From Paenibacillus sp. YYML68 (GTDB lineage Bacteria; Bacillota; Bacilli; Paenibacillales; NBRC-103111): DNA of 64,000 bases. Each line of letters starts with the position of its first letter. The stretch's first letter is position 1. The notes below the pieces were generated by a model. That model saw nothing but the letters and a program-made list of their open reading frames with translations. It ran no database searches and was not told the DNA's origin. The DNA is taken from NCBI RefSeq assembly GCF_027923405.1, contig NZ_BQYI01000001.1:366501-430500 (forward strand), in the 5' to 3' direction. Position numbers and translations under genes: made by a program. Shown one piece after another: positions 60,314 to 64,000 of the stretch.

Positions 60314-61924
60314 ATGGAAGCACATGATTCTGCCCGCGACATGACACGAAGACAATTTCTGAACACCGTCGGCAAAATTGGAGGCTCGGCTGCCGTATTC
60401 AGCCTGATGGGCACGCTCGGGCTGCTAACGCCGGAGACGATGAAGGCTGCTGATTATACGCCCCCGTCGCAAGGGGATCTGAAGGCGGCGAACCGCAACG
60501 GCAAGCGCGTCGTCATCTTGGGCGCCGGCATCGCCGGTATGACCGCCGCCTATGAGCTAGGGCTCGCCGGCTACGATTGCGTCATTCTCGAGGCGAGAGC
60601 GCGCTCGGGTGGCCGGATCTGGACGGTGCGTCGCGGTACGACGGTAACGGAGGTTGGCGGCGTGAAGCAGGTCGCTCGCTTCGATGAGGCGGAGCATCTG
60701 TATTTGAACGCCGGTCCGATGCGTATTCCGCAGTTTCACGTGACGATGGAGTATTGTCGCAAGTTCGGCGTGGAGCTGGAGCCGTTCAACAACGTGAACG
60801 AGAGCGGCTATTATTATTCCGAGAACGTCGGTGCGCTGTCTGGTCAGAAGATTCGGAAGCGGGCGGCGAAGGCGGATGTACGCGGCTACGTCTCGGAGCT
60901 ACTGGCCAAGGCCATTAATCAGAGCGCACTCGATCTGCCGCTTACGGCGGAGGAGAAGGCGAAGGTCGTTGAATATTTACGGCGTGAGGGTGATCTGAAT
61001 CCAGATCTGTTCTACAAGGGCTCCTCGCGCGGGGGCTACAAGACGGAGCCGGGCGGCAAGCTCGATGCGGGCGTCATTCGCGATCCGTTCGATATGAAGG
61101 CCATCATCCAGTCGGGCTTCGGTAACAGCTTCAGCGGCGAGTACGGCTATGACCAGCAGATGATGATGTTCCACCCGGTCGGCGGCATGGATCGGATCTC
61201 GCAGGCGTTCGAGAAGCGGGTCGGCCGCCACATCGTATACCACGCGGAGGTTAGGAGCATCCGTCAGAACGACAGTGGCGTCACGATCACGTACATGGAT
61301 ATGAGCACTGGCGTCGAGAAGCAGGAGAGCGGCGATTACTGCATCTGTACAATTCCGCTGTCCGTGCTGAAGGATATACCGGCAGATTTCTCGCCAGAGC
61401 TGAAGACCGCGATCTCCAGTGTCAACTACGCCTCCGCAGGCAAAATGGGCATGCAGTTCAAGCGCCGCTTCTGGGAGGAGGATGAGCAGATCTACGGTGG
61501 CAGCACGACGACGAACACAGACATAGCCTCCATGTACTACCCGCCGACGAAGTACATGTCGAAGAAGGGCATTCTGCTCACGTACTACAACTTCGGCGCA
61601 CAGGCCGATAAGCTCGGGAAGATGTCAACCGCAGAGCGGGAGAGCTATTCGCTGGGCATCGCGGGTAAGATCCACCCGCAGGTGTTCCAGGAATTCGAGT
61701 CGGCGTTCTCCATCAACTGGAAGACGGTGAAGTATAATCTCGGCGGCTGGGCGTCGTATACGGCGGATGATCGCAAGACGATCTATCCGAAGCTGTGCGA
61801 GCCGGATGGCCGCATCTACTTGGCTGGTGAGCATCTCAGCTATATGACAGCTTGGATGGCAGGCGGCATCGAGTCGGCACGCAAGGTCGTGACTGAGCTG
61901 CATGAGCGTGTGATGAAGGCATAG
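60314..61924 (+). CDS. Tat-exported L-amino-acid-oxidase-like flavoenzyme
   Basis: A 536-residue FAD amine oxidase; AAGGAG lies 9 bases before the ATG at 60314. The N-terminus has a twin-arginine signal (DMTRRQFLNTVGK, Arg12-Arg13) and a hydrophobic stretch to about residue 45. FAD motifs are GAGIAGMTAAYELG (about 70), EARARSGGR (about 95) and the C-terminal LAGEHLSYMTAWMAGGIESA. NAGPMRIP (about 135) is the substrate-arginine signature of L-amino-acid oxidases, including snake-venom LAAO. The reaction gives an imino acid, hydrogen peroxide and finally ammonia. Downstream ridA and tatA fit this. Confidence 0.88.
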   Translation: MEAHDSARDMTRRQFLNTVGKIGGSAAVFSLMGTLGLLTPETMKAADYTPPSQGDLKAANRNGKRVVILGAGIAGMTAAYELGLAGYDCVILEARARSGGRIWTVRRGTTVTEVGGVKQVARFDEAEHLYLNAGPMRIPQFHVTMEYCRKFGVELEPFNNVNESGYYYSENVGALSGQKIRKRAAKADVRGYVSELLAKAINQSALDLPLTAEEKAKVVEYLRREGDLNPDLFYKGSSRGGYKTEPGGKLDAGVIRDPFDMKAIIQSGFGNSFSGEYGYDQQMMMFHPVGGMDRISQAFEKRVGRHIVYHAEVRSIRQNDSGVTITYMDMSTGVEKQESGDYCICTIPLSVLKDIPADFSPELKTAISSVNYASAGKMGMQFKRRFWEEDEQIYGGSTTTNTDIASMYYPPTKYMSKKGILLTYYNFGAQADKLGKMSTAERESYSLGIAGKIHPQVFQEFESAFSINWKTVKYNLGGWASYTADDRKTIYPKLCEPDGRIYLAGEHLSYMTAWMAGGIESARKVVTELHERVMKA

Positions 61925-62020
61925 CGGAAGCGGGAGGGTCGTGCCTTGACCCAAGGGTGCATGTTAGACATGGTCATAATTGAAGCTTGAATCCTATCCG
62001 TGCTAAGGAGTGAATAACCG

Positions 62021-62584
62021 ATGAATATTAACACAAGCATGCTCAAGCGGACAGCAGCCGCAGCTCTACTATTTGGCGCCGTCGGCGCTTACGCCTTCGC
62101 AGCCGACTCGAAGCTGCCGAGCAAGTACCCGGCAGAGCCCGTTCACGAGGTCGAGTTCTATGGTAATCCGAGCTCGTCCATCTCGGTCGGCGTCTCCTTG
62201 CCCGCCGGGGCCGCCTACTTATTCACGAGCGGTACCGTTCCTCCTGTATTGAACAAGGAAGGAGCTACCGTATACGAGCGGTACGGAGATACGAAGACGC
62301 AGGCAATCGGCGTATTGAAGAGCATTGAGAAGCAATTGGCAGACAAAGGTCTGACGATGAAGGACGTTGTCTACTTGCGTGCTTACTTGACGGCTGATGC
62401 GGCTAAGGAGGGCAAGTTCGACTATGCGGGGTGGAATGAGGCGTACGGGCAATTTTTCAACAATGCCGCTAATCCTGTCAAGGTCGCTCGATCGACGGTT
62501 GGCGTCGCCTCGCTCGTCAGTCCGGATTGGCTTATCGAGATCGAGGCGGTAGCTGTCTATCCGAAGCATCATAACCAGGATTAA
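62021..62584 (+). CDS. secreted RidA-family imine deaminase
   Basis: A 187-residue protein. Residues 1-28 form a Sec-type signal peptide (hydrophobic AAAALLFGAVGAYAFA), unusual since most RidA proteins are cytoplasmic. The mature part has the YjgF/RidA fold with LFTSGTVPP, TKTQAIGVLKSIEKQL, MKDVVYLRAYLT and the catalytic Arg157 in VARSTVGVASL. RidA speeds hydrolysis of reactive imines to ketoacid and ammonia. It follows the exported oxidase by about 96 bp, so it should process its product outside the membrane. Confidence 0.88.
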   Translation: MNINTSMLKRTAAAALLFGAVGAYAFAADSKLPSKYPAEPVHEVEFYGNPSSSISVGVSLPAGAAYLFTSGTVPPVLNKEGATVYERYGDTKTQAIGVLKSIEKQLADKGLTMKDVVYLRAYLTADAAKEGKFDYAGWNEAYGQFFNNAANPVKVARSTVGVASLVSPDWLIEIEAVAVYPKHHNQD

Positions 62585-62617
62585 CGAAGTAGAAGTATAT
62601 GGGAGGAGCTGAGCAGC

Positions 62618-62824
62618 ATGCCGATGAATATTGGAGTACCGGGTCTCATTATGATTATTGTTGTCATCTTGCTCCTGTTCGGTCCGTCGAAGCTGCCGGA
62701 GCTCGGTCGTGCGGTTGGGCGTACGCTGCACGAGTTCAAGTCGTCGACCCGTAGTCTCGTGGAGCAGGAGGATGAATCGCGAGCCGATGCAGTGGATACA
62801 AAGAGAGAAGCAGGCCGTGCTTGA
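62618..62824 (+). CDS. tatA: Tat translocase subunit TatA
   Basis: A 68-residue TatA: one N-terminal helix ([15 protein letters not shown]), the conserved hinge [14 protein letters not shown] and an amphipathic helix ending LHEFKSS, then a charged tail. GGGAGGAG precedes the ATG. No tatC is beside it. Its place 33 bp after ridA suggests it helps export the twin-arginine oxidase of the same unit. Confidence 0.93.
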   Translation: MPMNIGVPGLIMIIVVILLLFGPSKLPELGRAVGRTLHEFKSSTRSLVEQEDESRADAVDTKREAGRA

Positions 62825-62908
62825 AGGCGATGTAAGGAAGGGCCTTGCACATGCGCGAAGTCTGGCTCGGTTGAGATGATGGGATGCTGAAGGGGTAAAT
62901 GGTGAATG

Positions 62909-62958
62909 GAGCGAATGACCTTTTCTGCTTGCGTGGCGAGCTGAAGGGGGTCATTTTT
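62909..62958 (+). terminator. terminator of the oxidase-ridA-tatA unit
   Basis: AATGACC near 62909 pairs with GGTCATT near 62947-62953, with inner complementary segments between them, followed by TTTTTT. Confidence 0.65.
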
Positions 62959-63062
62959 TTGCTTCCATATATTAGGTGTTATCATCACTGTACATGAACA
63001 GGCCTCGGACTGGCTGATCGACTCGGAATAGGACATAAGCGCTAGTCATGAGCTAGTGATTA

Positions 63063-63092
63063 TTGACGTTATTCGTGTAAGCGCTTCATAAT
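63063..63092 (+). promoter_or_regulatory. promoter with cre-like site for the last secreted protein
   Basis: TTGACG (63063-63068) and CATAAT (63087-63092) are spaced by 18 bp. The spacer holds TGTAAGCGCTTCA (63076-63088), resembling a CcpA site, so carbon repression is predicted. Confidence 0.5.
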
Positions 63093-63162
63093 CGGGACTA
63101 TGCTTAATGGTTTTATTGAAGGTCAGCATGACTAGTTCACGAACAGGGGGAGACCGATTGGC

Positions 63163-64000
63163 ATGAGAACTACGAATCGTTATTTGGCTGTGCTGCTGTC
63201 GTTCATGCTCGTATTCTCATCACTTGGCATGCGTGCGTCGGCGGAGGAGATCGTGGATCCGACGGCAGGCGGTGCGATCAGCATTGCAAGTGATTGGCAG
63301 GGCAGTGTGTTTGGAGATGTGGGTGGTCTAGATAAGATTAATTCAACGAACTTTGAGATTATGGAAAATGCCGACCAGACGGTGACGCTGCGGAGCTCTA
63401 ATGATCGCGGTAAGATGGCAACCGGGTCTACGCCTTCGGAAGGTATCGCGTATTACTTCAAGGAGGTACCTGACGATGCAGACTTCGAGCTGACGGCAAC
63501 AGCGGCCGTCTATTCGTGGAAGGCGAACAGCCAAGTGTCGTTCGGCCTGATGGTGCGAAGCACGGTGTTCACGAATGTACATGGTGCGGTCTATTCGAAC
63601 GGAGACTATGTAGCGCTGGGCGCAGTCGATCAGACGATGCAGGCGTTCTACAAGCAGAACAATGTAGTCACGAAGAGTAGTGTCACGAATAGCTCGTTCA
63701 CGTACTCGACAGCGAACCCGCCGATGGCTCAGGAGCAGTACGCGCTGAGCATCAAGAAGACGGGCAACAACTATGTGCTGAAGATTGGTGACGAGACGAA
63801 GACGATCGAGAATGTCGCTGGACTGAAGTATGCGGGCTTGTATACGGCACGGAATGCGACGATGAACTTCAGCAATGTGCAGCTGAACATTGAGAAGCCG
63901 CTCCAGTTGGGCGACTGGACGTTCGCTGCCTTCGGAGGCAATACGGGAACGGATAAGAATCCAGCACCGACGGTTCAGACGGACGGAAGTGTGACGATGC
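63163..64000 (+). CDS. secreted beta-sandwich protein, N-terminal part (runs off the window)
   Basis: At least 279 residues, open to the window edge. ATG 63163 is preceded by AGGGGGAG. A Sec signal peptide ends near residue 28 (FSSLGMRASA-EE). The following 200 residues are beta-rich (SDWQGSVFGDVGG, YYFKEVPDDADFELTA, LKIGDETKTIENV), like the concanavalin/DUF1349-type domains found at the start of large Paenibacillus pectate lyases and other polysaccharide enzymes. The catalytic part, if any, is outside the window. Confidence 0.75.
   Translation, partial: MRTTNRYLAVLLSFMLVFSSLGMRASAEEIVDPTAGGAISIASDWQGSVFGDVGGLDKINSTNFEIMENADQTVTLRSSNDRGKMATGSTPSEGIAYYFKEVPDDADFELTATAAVYSWKANSQVSFGLMVRSTVFTNVHGAVYSNGDYVALGAVDQTMQAFYKQNNVVTKSSVTNSSFTYSTANPPMAQEQYALSIKKTGNNYVLKIGDETKTIENVAGLKYAGLYTARNATMNFSNVQLNIEKPLQLGDWTFAAFGGNTGTDKNPAPTVQTDGSVTM

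Larger units (their letters stand above)
62825..63162. other. intergenic region with terminator and next promoter
   Basis: Contains the terminator at 62909-62958 and the promoter/cre region at 63063-63092. The rest shows no gene. Confidence 0.5.

Noticed and set aside
61925-62020. TGTTA string before ridA as a third TnrA box
   Set aside because: The second half-site does not match TNACA.

Overview
The window looks like chromosome of a spore-forming, high-GC Firmicute of the Paenibacillaceae (Paenibacillus/Cohnella type). The evidence is giant secreted proteins with S-layer-homology anchors, YesM/YesN two-component pairs, CotF-like and other spore-coat-like genes, Bacillus-type Shine-Dalgarno sites, frequent TTG/GTG starts, and GC-rich vertical genes broken by AT-rich acquired patches. 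Genus-level assignment is inference.

Layout. 1-13.1 kb: two huge surface proteins, one of tandem Ig-like repeats (5' end outside the window) and one SLH-anchored. 13.3-17.1 kb: a small membrane protein, a 7TM histidine kinase with a LuxR-type regulator, and a membrane protein. 17.3-24.5 kb: a complete mannitol operon, mtlA-mtlR-mtlF-mtlD, that carries its own ptsI and ptsH. 24.6-28.2 kb: a TRAP-type binding protein divergent from a DctS/DctR-like sensor pair. 28.4-38.2 kb: greA, a TipA-like MerR regulator, a locus resembling the spore manganese oxidase mnxEFG with further small coat-like proteins, a VTT membrane protein, an AlkD-like repair protein and cysK. 38.3-41.5 kb: an AT-rich island holding a Septu (ptuAB) anti-phage system and an IS4 relic, bracketed by a 22-bp exact direct repeat. 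41.5-43.9 kb: DUF1989, CotF-like and YqcI/YcgG proteins. 44-49.8 kb: a TRAP transporter operon dctQ-dctM-dctP followed by its own YesM/YesN pair. 50.2-51.4 kb: scrambled end of a histidine operon, a hisE 3' fragment coupled to a hisJ'::prs gene fusion.

51.5-55.4 kb (minus strand) is the best candidate for an undescribed system. Two paralogous 72-residue peptides (DEWWW motif, one hydrophobic helix, cysteines at exactly positions 47 and 69 in both) precede an attenuator hairpin, an ABC ATPase, an ABC permease, a PqqD-domain/M50 membrane protease and a small membrane protein, all translationally coupled. It reads as a RiPP/bacteriocin-like or peptide-signal operon without a radical-SAM or lanthionine enzyme. 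An IS1380-family element with visible terminal repeats and a 4-bp target duplication lies just upstream.

57.7-62.8 kb: two Gfo/Idh/MocA oxidoreductases, then a nitrogen-scavenging module: a TnrA-like regulator, two TnrA/GlnR-type operator boxes, a Tat-exported L-amino-acid-oxidase-like flavoenzyme, a Sec-exported RidA and a TatA. The oxidase would make imines outside the cell, RidA would hydrolyse them, and nitrogen limitation would switch the unit on. The window ends inside another secreted protein with a catabolite-repression-like promoter.

No rRNA, tRNA or CRISPR array was seen.
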